Positions 19,347 through 28,050 of a DNA stretch of 64,000 bases are shown here, one piece after another. Made by a program: the position numbers and the translations under genes. Origin of the DNA: Nonomuraea typhae. Its GTDB lineage: Bacteria; Actinomycetota; Actinomycetes; Streptosporangiales; Streptosporangiaceae. Under the pieces are notes generated by a model. That model ran no database searches and was not told the DNA's origin. It was given only the letters and a program-made list of their open reading frames with translations. Numbering within the stretch: the stretch's first letter is position 1; every line of letters starts with the position of its first letter. The stretch lies in NCBI RefSeq assembly GCF_009760925.1, contig NZ_VRLV01000002.1, forward strand, positions 1,116,001 through 1,180,000. Reading direction: 5' to 3'.

Positions 19347-20621
19347 GTGTCCCGTTCACTTATCGCCGGGCTGGCCGCCGCAGCAGCGGCCCTCTCCACA
19401 CTCGCGGCCGTCCCCGCCGGAGCCACGGCCGGGCCCAGGGTCACCTCGGACGTGCTCCTGCCCGCCCCCGCGCTGGCCGACTTCGAGAAGGGCCTCGTCC
19501 AGGACGACCGCGGCGTCAAGCTGGGCGGCATCGGCAGCGGCCTCTACCCGGCCGGGCATGGCGAGTACTGGATGGTCACCGACCGCGGCCCCAACGGCGA
19601 GCCCAAGGTGAACGGCGAGAAGCGGCGCACGTTCCCGGTCCCCGAGTTCGCCCCCGCCATCGTGCGCGTCGCGGTGCGGAACGGCACGGCCAGGATCACC
19701 AAGACGATCACGCTCAAGAAGTCCGACGGCACCCCCATCACCGGCCGGTCCAACCAGGAGGGCCACGACGAGGTCCCCTACGGCTGGGACGGCCAGGAGC
19801 AGCTGGCCTACGACCCGGGCGGCCTCGACACCGAGGACCTGGTGGCCGGCCGCAACGGCGACTTCTGGCTGGTGGACGAGTACTCCCCCTCGCTCGTGCA
19901 CGCCGCCCCCGACGGGCGCATCCTGGCCAGGTACGTGCCGAAGGGCCTCGGGCTGACCGGCGCCGGCTACCCGGTCAAGGAGACGCTGCCCGCCGTACTC
20001 GCCACCCGCCAGCAGAACCGCGGCCTCGAGGCGCTCGGCTTCTCGCGTCGTGAGAACGCGCTCTACCTGGCCGTGCAGAGCCCGCTGGCCAACCCGGACA
20101 AGAAGACCGGCAAGGCGTCCGACCTCGTCCGCATCCTGCGCGTGGACCTGCGCACCGGCCGCCCGACCGGCGAGTGGGCCCACCTGATGGAGAAGGTCGC
20201 GGACTTCGACCCGAAGGCCGAGCAGGGCGACATGAAGATCTCCGCGCTCAACGTGCTCGCCCCCGGCCGGCTCCTGCTGCAGGAGCGCACCGACGCCGTC
20301 GCCCGTCTCTACACCGTGGACCTGCGTGGCGCGACCAACCTGCTCGGCGGCCCGCACGACGACCCGGCCACCAAGCCATCGCTGGAGAGCGCGCTGCCCG
20401 CCTCGGTCCGGCCCGCGGCCAAGAAGCTCGCCGTCGACCTGGCCGCGATCCCCGGCCTGCCCGGCAAGATCGAGGGCGTGACGCTGCTCGACCCGCGCAC
20501 CGTCGTGATCGCCAACGACAACGACTTCGGCCTCGGCACGTTCGGCGAGGACGGCCGGCTGATCGACTCCGGCGTCAAGAGCCGCCTCATCACGATCAAG
20601 CTGCCCAAGCCGCTGCGCTAA
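19347..20621 (+). CDS. Secreted esterase-like-activity-of-phytase family protein
   Basis: 424 residues from a GTG preceded by GGAAG. The signal peptide ends near AGATA. The mature part has the features of the phytase-esterase-like propeller family: a conserved GGIGSGLYPAGHGEYWMVTDRGPNG near residue 55, GGLDTEDLVAGRNGDFWLVDEYSPSL in the middle and IEGVTLLDPRTVVIANDNDFG near the end. It probably acts outside the cell; the substrate is uncertain. The end overlaps the convergent response-regulator gene by 4 bp. Confidence 0.88.
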   Translation: MSRSLIAGLAAAAAALSTLAAVPAGATAGPRVTSDVLLPAPALADFEKGLVQDDRGVKLGGIGSGLYPAGHGEYWMVTDRGPNGEPKVNGEKRRTFPVPEFAPAIVRVAVRNGTARITKTITLKKSDGTPITGRSNQEGHDEVPYGWDGQEQLAYDPGGLDTEDLVAGRNGDFWLVDEYSPSLVHAAPDGRILARYVPKGLGLTGAGYPVKETLPAVLATRQQNRGLEALGFSRRENALYLAVQSPLANPDKKTGKASDLVRILRVDLRTGRPTGEWAHLMEKVADFDPKAEQGDMKISALNVLAPGRLLLQERTDAVARLYTVDLRGATNLLGGPHDDPATKPSLESALPASVRPAAKKLAVDLAAIPGLPGKIEGVTLLDPRTVVIANDNDFGLGTFGEDGRLIDSGVKSRLITIKLPKPLR

Positions 20622-21274
20622 CGCTGCTGGAGGTAGGCGAGGACGGCCAGGACCCGGCGATGGTCGTCGCGGGCCGGCGGCAGCGTCAGCTTGGTGAAGA
20701 TGTTGCTCACGTGCTTCTCCACGGCCCGGTCGCCGACCCGCAGCAGCCGCGCGACGGCCGCGTTCGAGCGGCCCTCCGCCATCAGCGCGAGCACCTCACG
20801 CTCGCGCTCGGTCAGTACGGCCAGCGGGTCCCTGCGCCGGCCGGCCCGCATCAGCTGGGCCACGACCTCCGGGTCCAGCGCGGTGCCCCCGGCGGCCACC
20901 CGGTCGAGGGCGTCCAGGAAGTCCTCGACCGCGGAGACCCGGTCCTTCAGCAGGTAGCCGACACCGCCGGGGTCGCCGGTCAGCAGCTCGGTGGCGTAGC
21001 GGGTCTCGACGTACTGCGAGAACACCAGGATGCCGACCCCCGGATGGGTCTCGCGGACCGCGATGGCCGCCCGCAGGCCCTCGTCGGTGTACGACGGCGG
21101 CATGCGGATGTCCACCACGGCCAGGTCGGGCAGGTGCTCGGCCACGGTCGCCCACAGCTCCTCGGCCCGGCCCGCCTCGGCCACGACCGTGTGACCGTGG
21201 TACGACAGCAGCCTGGCCAGCCCGGCCCGGATGACGGCCGAGTCCTCGGCGATCACGATGCGCACCCCGGTCAC
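20618..21274 (-). CDS. NarL/LuxR-type response regulator
   Basis: 218 residues: a receiver domain with IVIAEDSAVIRAGLARLL at the start, the phosphoacceptor strand LAVVDIRMPP, and a C-terminal LuxR HTH (LTEREREVLALMAEGRSNAAVARLLRVGDRAVEKHVSNIFTKL). The start GTG overlaps the stop of the histidine kinase gene (GTGA), so the two are translationally coupled. The targets are unknown; the adjacent secreted protein at 22716 is a candidate. Confidence 0.93.
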   Translation of the reverse strand: MTGVRIVIAEDSAVIRAGLARLLSYHGHTVVAEAGRAEELWATVAEHLPDLAVVDIRMPPSYTDEGLRAAIAVRETHPGVGILVFSQYVETRYATELLTGDPGGVGYLLKDRVSAVEDFLDALDRVAAGGTALDPEVVAQLMRAGRRRDPLAVLTEREREVLALMAEGRSNAAVARLLRVGDRAVEKHVSNIFTKLTLPPARDDHRRVLAVLAYLQQR

Positions 21275-22476
21275 CGCCGGTGCGGCAGCTCGACCACCAC
21301 CGTGGTGGGCCCGCCCGGAGGGCTGGTGAGCGTCAACCGGCCGTCGACCGGGCGCAGGCGGGCGGCCAGCCCGTCCAGCCCGCCGCCGGATGTCAGCGCG
21401 GCGCCGCCGTACCCGTCGTCGTGGACGCGCAGCATCAGCGCGGACGGCGTGCCGCGCACCTCGATCACCGCGCGGGTGGCGTGGCTGTGCTTGAAGACGT
21501 TGGCCAGCAGCTCGGCGGCGCAGAAGTAGAGGATGCTCTCGCTCGCCCGGCCGGGCCGCTCCGGCAGGTCCACGCTGACCTCGACCGGGATGCCGCCCCG
21601 CGCGGCGGCCAGCGTGGCCAGCGCGGTGTCCAGGCCGTGGTCGAGCGCGGGCGGGTGAATGCCCTTGGCCAGGTCGCGCAACTCCCCCACGGCGGCGCCG
21701 GCGTTGTGCCGGGCCAGGTCGAGCAGTTCGCGGGCCCGGTCGAGCTGGGTGGCGTCCTCCAGGAGCCGGCCCGCGGTGATCAGGTCCATGGTGACCGCGA
21801 CCATGCGGGCCTGGGCGCCGTCGTGCAGGTCGCGCTCGATCCTGCGCAGGGTCGCGGCGGCGTCGTCCACGGCCTGGGTGCGGGTGCGTTCGAGGTGGCG
21901 CAGGCGTTCGGCGCCCTTGGCCGGGCTCAGCAGCGCCCCGGCCGGCAGCCGGTCGAGCAGGATCGCCCCGCGCACCGCCCAGGGGGCGCAGGCCAGCAGG
22001 AGCGCGCCCGCGCCCGTGGCGAGCAGGGAACGGGGCCAGGTGTCGAGCAGGAGCCCGCCCCAGACCTGTGTGAGGCCCCCGACGTGCCGCCAGAGGGGGT
22101 AGGCGAGCTCGACCGCCCCCGCCGCCCAGAAGAGCAGGACGGCGGAGAAGGGCAGCAGCGCGGTGAGGGGCTTGAGCAGGGTGAAGGCCACGGCCCGCCA
22201 GCCCGCCGCGTGCTTGAGGCGGCCGCTCAGCCATCTCGCGCCGCCCGGGCCCGCCGGGGCGCCGATCCGGACGCTGAGCAGGGCGGCCTGGCGTCGCCGT
22301 TCGATGTCCGCGAACCACCCGGCCAGGCTGACGGCGGCGGCCAGCAACGGCAGCCCGGCGAAGACGACCGCCAGCGTCAGCCCGGGCACGAGCAGAACGC
22401 CCACCCCGGTCAGCCCGGCCAGGGCGATCGGCAGCGCGGTGACGGCGTAGCGGAATTCCGCCCAGATGCGTCGCAC
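21271..22476 (-). CDS. Sensor histidine kinase (NarL-type, HisKA_3)
   Basis: 401 residues. About four membrane segments in the first 200 residues (a putative-sensor-like module), then HisKA_3 with the phospho-His in RDLHDGAQARMVAV and a HATPase domain with N-box LLANVFKHSHA, G box DGYGG and a late GLDGLAARL. It is the partner of the overlapping response regulator. The GTG at 22476 is chosen near the first membrane segment; upstream codons to 22572 are possible but look unlike coding sequence. Confidence 0.9.
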   Translation of the reverse strand: MRRIWAEFRYAVTALPIALAGLTGVGVLLVPGLTLAVVFAGLPLLAAAVSLAGWFADIERRRQAALLSVRIGAPAGPGGARWLSGRLKHAAGWRAVAFTLLKPLTALLPFSAVLLFWAAGAVELAYPLWRHVGGLTQVWGGLLLDTWPRSLLATGAGALLLACAPWAVRGAILLDRLPAGALLSPAKGAERLRHLERTRTQAVDDAAATLRRIERDLHDGAQARMVAVTMDLITAGRLLEDATQLDRARELLDLARHNAGAAVGELRDLAKGIHPPALDHGLDTALATLAAARGGIPVEVSVDLPERPGRASESILYFCAAELLANVFKHSHATRAVIEVRGTPSALMLRVHDDGYGGAALTSGGGLDGLAARLRPVDGRLTLTSPPGGPTTVVVELPHRR

Positions 22477-22715
22477 TCCCCCAGCCTGCCAAGGATCACG
22501 GCCGTGTCCATCGGGTAAACCGAACCATCCGTCCGTGCGGAAGGTTGAAAGCCGAGAGAGCGCTTCCATCACCGGCTGTTACCTGCGATGACGCCGAATT
22601 CTTTAGGAAAGTTTCTTGCTTGTTGGCGATCTGTGAGTCAAGCTTGATCTTGATCATGAAGCGGTGGCCCGCCGCCGCGGGTCACGCAGAGCACGTGGAA
22701 GGATGAAGACGCTTG

Positions 22716-23540
22716 ATGCACACGAGAACCCTCGCTCGTGCGGGTGTCGCAGCCGTCGCCGCGACGCTGACGATCCTGGGCACGGGAGTGGCGGCGCATG
22801 CCGGCCCCACCCCCGGCTCCACCCCGAACTCCGCGGTCGCCTGCCAGCCTTCGGGTGCGCTGGCAGTCGACGGCGCCGAACTCGACGCGAACAGCCCCGC
22901 CCCCGGCGTCGGCAACTGCTACACCTTCACCGGCAACGTCGGCGACAAGCTCACCGTCGGCATCTACCTCCCCGGCGCCGGCGGTGAGCGGATCGGCTTC
23001 CACAGCAAGCTGATCGTCCGCGACCCCTCCGGCCAGGTCGTCGCCCAGTACGTCGGCGGCCACCCGCAGGTCCAGCCGATCTACCGGCTGGCCGTCCCCG
23101 AGCTGACGACCGCCGGCACGTACGAGGTCGAGGTGGCCCCGGTGGCCGCCGACGGCCTGGTCGCCGCCAAGGTCCTGCTCAACTCGGTGACCGACCTCGG
23201 CCGGGTGGACATCGACGGCCCCGGCAAGTTCGTCCACCTCAAGCGGATCGGCCAGGAGCAGCGCATCACCTTCGCCGGCCGTTCCGACCAGTGGGTCCAG
23301 CTCGACCTGGCCGACTTCGACTTCCAGTCCGGCAGCCCCGGCCGCGAGGCCGGCGTCTGGATCGAGATCTGGAACAAGGGCCAGACCCGCCTGCTCTTCC
23401 GCGACGTCCTGCGCGCCAACGGCCGCCGGGAGATGGGCCCCCTGCGCATCACCGACGACTTCGTCATCCAGGCGTGGTCGGTCTGGGGTTCGGTGGGCGG
23501 CGTGACCGTCTCCGTGCCGAGCATGCCCCCGCAGAAGTAG
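22716..23540 (+). CDS. Secreted protein of unknown function
   Basis: 274 residues. A Sec signal peptide (ends AAHA, about residue 28) precedes a mature all-beta protein: two jelly-roll or PPC-like repeats, each with a CYTFTGNVGDKLTVGIYLPG-like start and a pattern of Asp/Gly turns. Two cysteines flank the first domain. I do not recognise a specific family; it resembles the pre-peptidase C-terminal type of beta domain. It is divergent from the two-component system across 239 bp, so it may be regulated by it. Confidence 0.75.
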   Translation: MHTRTLARAGVAAVAATLTILGTGVAAHAGPTPGSTPNSAVACQPSGALAVDGAELDANSPAPGVGNCYTFTGNVGDKLTVGIYLPGAGGERIGFHSKLIVRDPSGQVVAQYVGGHPQVQPIYRLAVPELTTAGTYEVEVAPVAADGLVAAKVLLNSVTDLGRVDIDGPGKFVHLKRIGQEQRITFAGRSDQWVQLDLADFDFQSGSPGREAGVWIEIWNKGQTRLLFRDVLRANGRREMGPLRITDDFVIQAWSVWGSVGGVTVSVPSMPPQK

Positions 23541-23594
23541 CCCACGGCAGTACGGCGGTCGCCCCTCAGGGCGGCCGCCGATAGGCTCGGCCGG

Positions 23595-25061
23595 GTGGAG
23601 TCGCGGTTCGGTCCCTACGAGGTGTTAGGCATCCTGGGCGAGGGCGGTCAGGGCACCGTGCATCTCGGGCGCGCTCCCGGCGGCGCCCAGGTCGCCATCA
23701 AGGCCCTGCACAGCCGCTTCGCCGCGGAAGGCGACGTGCGCCGCCGCTTCCTGCGCGAGGCCGAGGCCGCCCGCAAGGTCTCCCCCTTCTGTACGGCCCG
23801 CGTCCTGGACGTCGGCGACGGCTACATCGTCAGCGAGTACGTCCCCGGCCCCTCCCTGGGCCGGCTCGTCCGCGAGCACGGCCCCAGGACCGGTGGCGGC
23901 CTGCCGCGCCTGGCCGTGGCCACGCTCACCGCGCTGGAGAACATCCACCGCGCCGGCCTCGTGCACCTCGACTTCAAACCCGGCAACGTGATCATGGGCC
24001 CCGAGGGGCCGGTCGTCATCGACTTCGGCATCGCCCGCGTGCTCGACCAGACCGCCACCAGCAGCATCATGGGCACCCCCGCGTTCATGGCGCCCGAGCA
24101 GTTCGCCGGCGGCCCGATCGGACCGGCCGCCGACCTGTTCAGCTGGGCCAGCACCATGGTGTTCGCCGCCACCGGCCGCAACCCCTTCCCGGGCGACACG
24201 ATGCCGTCGGTCATGCACGCCATCCTCATGACCGAGCCGGACCTGTCGGGAGTCCCCGAGGACCTGCGCCCGCTGCTGCACGCCTGCCTGGGCAAGGACC
24301 CGGCCCTGCGCCCCACCGCCGCCCAGGCCCTGGCCACCATGACCGCCCTGCCCCAGCCCATGCCTCCGGCCGCGGCAGCCGTACCCGATGCCGACGAGCC
24401 CGCGACCGTGTCCGCCGCCCATGAGGAGCCCTCCTCCGGCCCCGACATGGTCAGCCTGACCGGGGCCGTCCTGACGCTGCTGGCGGTCGCGCCGCTGTTG
24501 TACTACAGCGTCTACTTCGCCCTGGCGACCCTCGGGTACGGAACCGGCTTCCCCGCCTCCCTGTCCCCGCCCTTCGACGTGGAGACCCCCAGGGCGGTCA
24601 TGGTCTCGCTCGTGGCGTGCGCGCTCTGCCTGACGCTCCACCACGTCTCCGCGAGCGCCTCCCTCATCTGGCTGCTGCACATCCCGCTGACCGTGCTGTT
24701 CGCGCTCAACGGGGTGGCCTCGGCCGGCAAGGAGGGGTTCAAGAACCTGACCGGCTTCGACCTCATGGCGGTGGTCTCGCTCGCCTCCGTGCTGACGAGC
24801 ATGCTGCTGCTGGCCACCGCGATGGTGTTATGGCGGTGGAACTGGGTGATGGGCGCGCTCGGCATGCTGGTCGGCGCCCTCATGGGGATCGGCGGCATCA
24901 CCGGCGTCTTCTCCGACCTGGGCGTGGCCGCGCCACGGGCCGGCGCCTTCGCCAGCGAGGCGCTCGGGCGGCTGGCCTTGGCCGTGTGGGTCCTGGCCGT
25001 CGCCTGGCTGGTCCTCGGGCAGGCGGTGTATCGGAGGCTGCGCGCGTCAGCGGCCCGGTGA
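23595..25061 (+). CDS. Membrane Ser/Thr protein kinase (HLD variant)
   Basis: 488 residues. The N-terminal Hanks kinase has P-loop GEGGQGTVH (15-23), Lys in VAIK (36), the catalytic loop HLDFKPGN in place of HRDxKxxN, VIDFGIAR and MGTPAFMAPEQF. After a Pro/Ala linker come about six membrane segments instead of the usual single TM with PASTA domains. The Arg-to-Leu change in the HRD motif makes it a non-RD kinase, probably not dependent on activation-loop phosphorylation. It faces a convergent paralogue with a 15-bp overlap. Confidence 0.93.
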   Translation: MESRFGPYEVLGILGEGGQGTVHLGRAPGGAQVAIKALHSRFAAEGDVRRRFLREAEAARKVSPFCTARVLDVGDGYIVSEYVPGPSLGRLVREHGPRTGGGLPRLAVATLTALENIHRAGLVHLDFKPGNVIMGPEGPVVIDFGIARVLDQTATSSIMGTPAFMAPEQFAGGPIGPAADLFSWASTMVFAATGRNPFPGDTMPSVMHAILMTEPDLSGVPEDLRPLLHACLGKDPALRPTAAQALATMTALPQPMPPAAAAVPDADEPATVSAAHEEPSSGPDMVSLTGAVLTLLAVAPLLYYSVYFALATLGYGTGFPASLSPPFDVETPRAVMVSLVACALCLTLHHVSASASLIWLLHIPLTVLFALNGVASAGKEGFKNLTGFDLMAVVSLASVLTSMLLLATAMVLWRWNWVMGALGMLVGALMGIGGITGVFSDLGVAAPRAGAFASEALGRLALAVWVLAVAWLVLGQAVYRRLRASAAR

Positions 25062-26540
25062 CGCCGGCCGTCCCGCGCGCACGACCAATGAGATGCTCAC
25101 GGTCAGCAGCCACGCGGCGAGCATGACCCGGGTGAAGATCGATTCGATCCCCAGCAACTCGTAGAAGAGATCGGGCAGTTCGAGGGACGAGGCGACGAGG
25201 ATGTAGCCCATGACCTCGGCCGCCATCAGCAGGCCCCCGAGCCCGCCCAGCACCGCGGCGACCCGGTTCAGCCGCCACAGCAACAACGCGGACGCGGCCA
25301 GCAGCAAGCCGACGAGCAGGGCGGGGACGATCGCCAGCAGAAGCTCGGGGAAGTCGTCCTCCCCGCCCAGCACGACTCCCCAGATCAGGATGACCAGGCT
25401 CAGGGGGAACACCAGGACGACGCAGATCGCCGCGCCGACGTTGTGGCGCCAGGCGGCGGTGGCGAACGCCGGGACGAACAGGAGCAGCGCCGCAAACATG
25501 ATGATGAGCCCGCCGGCGGTGAGGTGCAGCCCGCCCGCCCCGCTCACCGCCTGCAGAAGCAGCACGATCGCCAGGACTCCCCCGAGCACCGAGGTCAGCA
25601 CCGCGGCGACCGTGTGCCCGGCGCCGCCGGGCCGCTTCGGGACCGCGACCGGCATCGGATAGGGCAGGTGCGGCGGCCCGGCGAACGGGCCCAGCGGAAC
25701 CGGCGCGGCCTGGACATTCTGCGGCACCGTCGGCTCCGGAGCTGGCAGGTGCAGGGTGCCGCCCGCCGCGTGCTGCCCGGTGAGCTGCGCCAGCAGCCCC
25801 TCGGCCGACGGCCGCCGCGCGGGGTCCTTGTCCAGGCAGCGTGCCAGCAGGGAGCGCATCGCCTCGGGCACGCCGGACAGGTCGGGTTCGGTGGTCAGGA
25901 TGGCGTGCATGAGCGACGGCATCGTGTCGCCCTTGAACGCCTGCGTGCCCGTCGCCGCGAACACCATCGTGCTGGCCCAGCTGAACAGGTCCGCGGCCGG
26001 CCCGGCCAGCGCGCCCTCGAACTGCTCCGGCGCCATGAACGCGGGCGTGCCCATGACGCTGCTCGTGGCCGTCTGGTCGAGCGCCCTGGCGATGCCGAAG
26101 TCGATGACGACCGGCCCCTCGGGGCCCATGATCACGTTGCTCGGCTTGAAGTCCCGGTGCACGATCCCCGCCCGGTGGATGGCGGCCAGCGCGGTCAGGG
26201 TCGCCACGGCCAGGCGTTCCAGCGCGGTGCCCGGCCGGGCGCCCTCGTTCTTGACCAGCCGGTCGAGGGAGGGGCCCGGGATGTACTCGCTCACGATGTA
26301 CGGCCGGCCCTGCTCGACGCCCACGTCCAGGACGCGGGCCGTACAGAAGGGGGCCACTTTGCGCGCGGCCTCGGCTTCCCGGACGAAGCGCCGGCGGGCG
26401 TCCTCGCCGTCGAGGCCGGTGTGCAGGACCTTGACCGCGGCCTTGGCTCCGGCGCCGTCCTCTCCCGCGTACACGGTTCCCTGCCCACCGCGGCCGAGCA
26501 CGCCGCTCAGCTTGTAGGCACTGATCTGGATCGGATCCAT
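25047..26540 (-). CDS. Membrane Ser/Thr protein kinase (paralogue of the neighbouring kinase)
   Basis: About 497 residues. P-loop GRGGQGTVY, VKVLH lysine, a canonical catalytic loop HRDFKPSN, VIDFGIAR and MGTPAFMAPEQF. The C-terminal half holds five or six membrane segments. Long stretches match the + strand kinase almost word for word (for example LIVHRAGI/VHxDFKP-NVIMGPEGPVVIDFGIAR), so the pair arose by an inverted duplication. The ATG at 26540 aligns with the paralogue's start; GTG 26558 is an alternative. Confidence 0.93.
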   Translation of the reverse strand: MDPIQISAYKLSGVLGRGGQGTVYAGEDGAGAKAAVKVLHTGLDGEDARRRFVREAEAARKVAPFCTARVLDVGVEQGRPYIVSEYIPGPSLDRLVKNEGARPGTALERLAVATLTALAAIHRAGIVHRDFKPSNVIMGPEGPVVIDFGIARALDQTATSSVMGTPAFMAPEQFEGALAGPAADLFSWASTMVFAATGTQAFKGDTMPSLMHAILTTEPDLSGVPEAMRSLLARCLDKDPARRPSAEGLLAQLTGQHAAGGTLHLPAPEPTVPQNVQAAPVPLGPFAGPPHLPYPMPVAVPKRPGGAGHTVAAVLTSVLGGVLAIVLLLQAVSGAGGLHLTAGGLIIMFAALLLFVPAFATAAWRHNVGAAICVVLVFPLSLVILIWGVVLGGEDDFPELLLAIVPALLVGLLLAASALLLWRLNRVAAVLGGLGGLLMAAEVMGYILVASSLELPDLFYELLGIESIFTRVMLAAWLLTVSISLVVRAGRPASPGR

Positions 26541-26652
26541 CGGCTCGAGGGGCAGCACCCTGACGACAGTAGTGCCCGATCGGCCTTGCCCCTACATCGG
26601 GCCGCAAAGTCATTTGCCGGACATGAACGCGGGGATCTACCCTTCGGCCTCG

Positions 26653-27414
26653 ATGGAAAGCACCCGCGCGCTTGACGCCGCCGTCCACGCCTACCTCCGA
26701 GCGCTGCCGACCGCCGTGCGGAACGGGCCGTTCACGATCCGCTTCGACGAGCACGACGACGCCCTGCCCTACAACTACGCCATCCCCGACGACGGCGCCG
26801 CCCCCACGGCCGCCGACCTCGCCGCTCTGGTCGCCGCCTTCCGCGCGCGAGCCAGGACACCCCGGCTGGAGTACGTCCCCCAGGCCGCCCCCGAGGTCGA
26901 GGCGGCCCTGCTGGCCGCCGGGTTCGTCCCCGAGGGCCGGTTCCCGCTGCTGGTGTGCCCGCCCGCGCGGGTGATCGACGCCGCGACGGATCCGGCCATC
27001 GACGTCTCGCTGGTCACCACCGACGCCGGCCTGCTGGCGGTGGCACAGGTCATGAACGCGGCCTTCGAGGCGCCCGAGGCCACCGAGCACGACGTCGCCC
27101 GGCTGCGGCGCCTGCTCGACCGCGGCGGGCTGGCCGCCGCCGCCACCGACACCACGACCGGCGAGGTCGTCGGCGCCGGTCAGATCGGCGCCCCGACGAA
27201 GGGCGTGGCCGAGGTCGCGGGCATCGCCGTACGCACCTCTCATCGCCGCCGCGGCATCGCCGGAGCCGTGACGGCCCTCCTCACCCGCGCCTGCGCCGGG
27301 ACGGGCGTCACCACCCCCTTCCTCACCCCCGCCGATGAGGCCGCCGGGCGCGTCTACGAACGCGTCGGCTACCGGAGGGCCGGCGACATGCTCCACATCT
27401 TGCTGCCCGGCTGA
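26653..27414 (+). CDS. GNAT-family N-acetyltransferase
   Basis: About 253 residues with a GNAT fold in the C-terminal half: VGAGQIGAP, then motif A as GIAVRTSHRRRGIAGAVTALL (acetyl-CoA R-x-x-G-x-G/A signature), and YERVGYRRAG at the end. The N-terminal 100 residues may form a second degenerate GNAT domain. The ATG at 26653 is chosen because it begins the conserved-looking block; ATG 26623 is possible. The substrate is unknown. Confidence 0.85.
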   Translation: MESTRALDAAVHAYLRALPTAVRNGPFTIRFDEHDDALPYNYAIPDDGAAPTAADLAALVAAFRARARTPRLEYVPQAAPEVEAALLAAGFVPEGRFPLLVCPPARVIDAATDPAIDVSLVTTDAGLLAVAQVMNAAFEAPEATEHDVARLRRLLDRGGLAAAATDTTTGEVVGAGQIGAPTKGVAEVAGIAVRTSHRRRGIAGAVTALLTRACAGTGVTTPFLTPADEAAGRVYERVGYRRAGDMLHILLPG

Positions 27415-27432
27415 CCGGCGCCGTGGCTTAAT

Positions 27433-27464
27433 CGCAAACATCTCTTCGCGAAGAGATGTTTGCG
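27433..27464. promoter_or_regulatory. 32-bp perfect palindrome, operator of the ArsR-like/MFS operon
   Basis: Arms CGCAAACATCTCTTCG and its exact reverse complement, with no spacer. It ends 3 bp before a TAGGCT -10 box (27468-27473), so it covers the -35 region. The ATG at 27481 is 8 nt past the -10, implying a leaderless transcript. Confidence 0.8.
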
Positions 27465-27480
27465 GTTTAGGCTGCGAAGC

Positions 27481-28050
27481 ATGACCGAACCTCGCGACGG
27501 CGTGGTCGTCCTCGACGCCAAGGGCCTGCGCGCACTGGCGCACCCGGTCCGCGTGCGGCTGGTGGACCTGCTGCGCAAGCACGGCCCGTCCACCGCCACC
27601 CGGCTGGCCGAGCGGCTGGGGGTGAACTCGGGCACGGCCAGCTACCACCTGCGCAGGCTCGGCGCGGCCGGCTTCGTGGAAGAGGACACCGAGCGCGGCA
27701 ACGCCCGCGAACGCTGGTGGCGCTCGGTGCACCGCGGCACCGTGCTCTCCAGCGAGGAACTGTCGGAGCAGGAGCCGGACGCGGTGCTGGCGTACCTGCG
27801 GTCGATCGCGGCCCTGTACAACGTGCGCACCCAGCAGACGCTGAACGAACTGCACACCATGCCCCGGGAGTGGCGGCGCGTCTTCGACCTCAGCTCCTTC
27901 TCGCTCCGGCTCACCGCGGAGGAGGGCAGGCGGCTGCACGCGGACCTGGTGGAGGTCGTCGAGCGCTACCGGCGCGCCGAGGCGGCGGAGGGTTCGGCCC
28001 CGGTCTACCTGATCACCCAGGTGCTGCCCGAACCACCGGATATTTCGTGA
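27481..28050 (+). CDS. ArsR-like winged-helix transcriptional regulator
   Basis: 189 residues. The N-terminal winged helix reads LRALAHPVRVRLVDLLRKHGPSTATRLAERLGVNSGTASYHLRRLGAAGFVEED, the HTH_20/ArsR-like pattern. It has no obvious metal-binding Cys pair, so it is probably a drug- or metabolite-responsive regulator. It is coupled by a GTGA overlap to a following MFS exporter and preceded by a perfect 32-bp palindrome, consistent with an autoregulated efflux operon. Confidence 0.92.
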   Translation: MTEPRDGVVVLDAKGLRALAHPVRVRLVDLLRKHGPSTATRLAERLGVNSGTASYHLRRLGAAGFVEEDTERGNARERWWRSVHRGTVLSSEELSEQEPDAVLAYLRSIAALYNVRTQQTLNELHTMPREWRRVFDLSSFSLRLTAEEGRRLHADLVEVVERYRRAEAAEGSAPVYLITQVLPEPPDIS

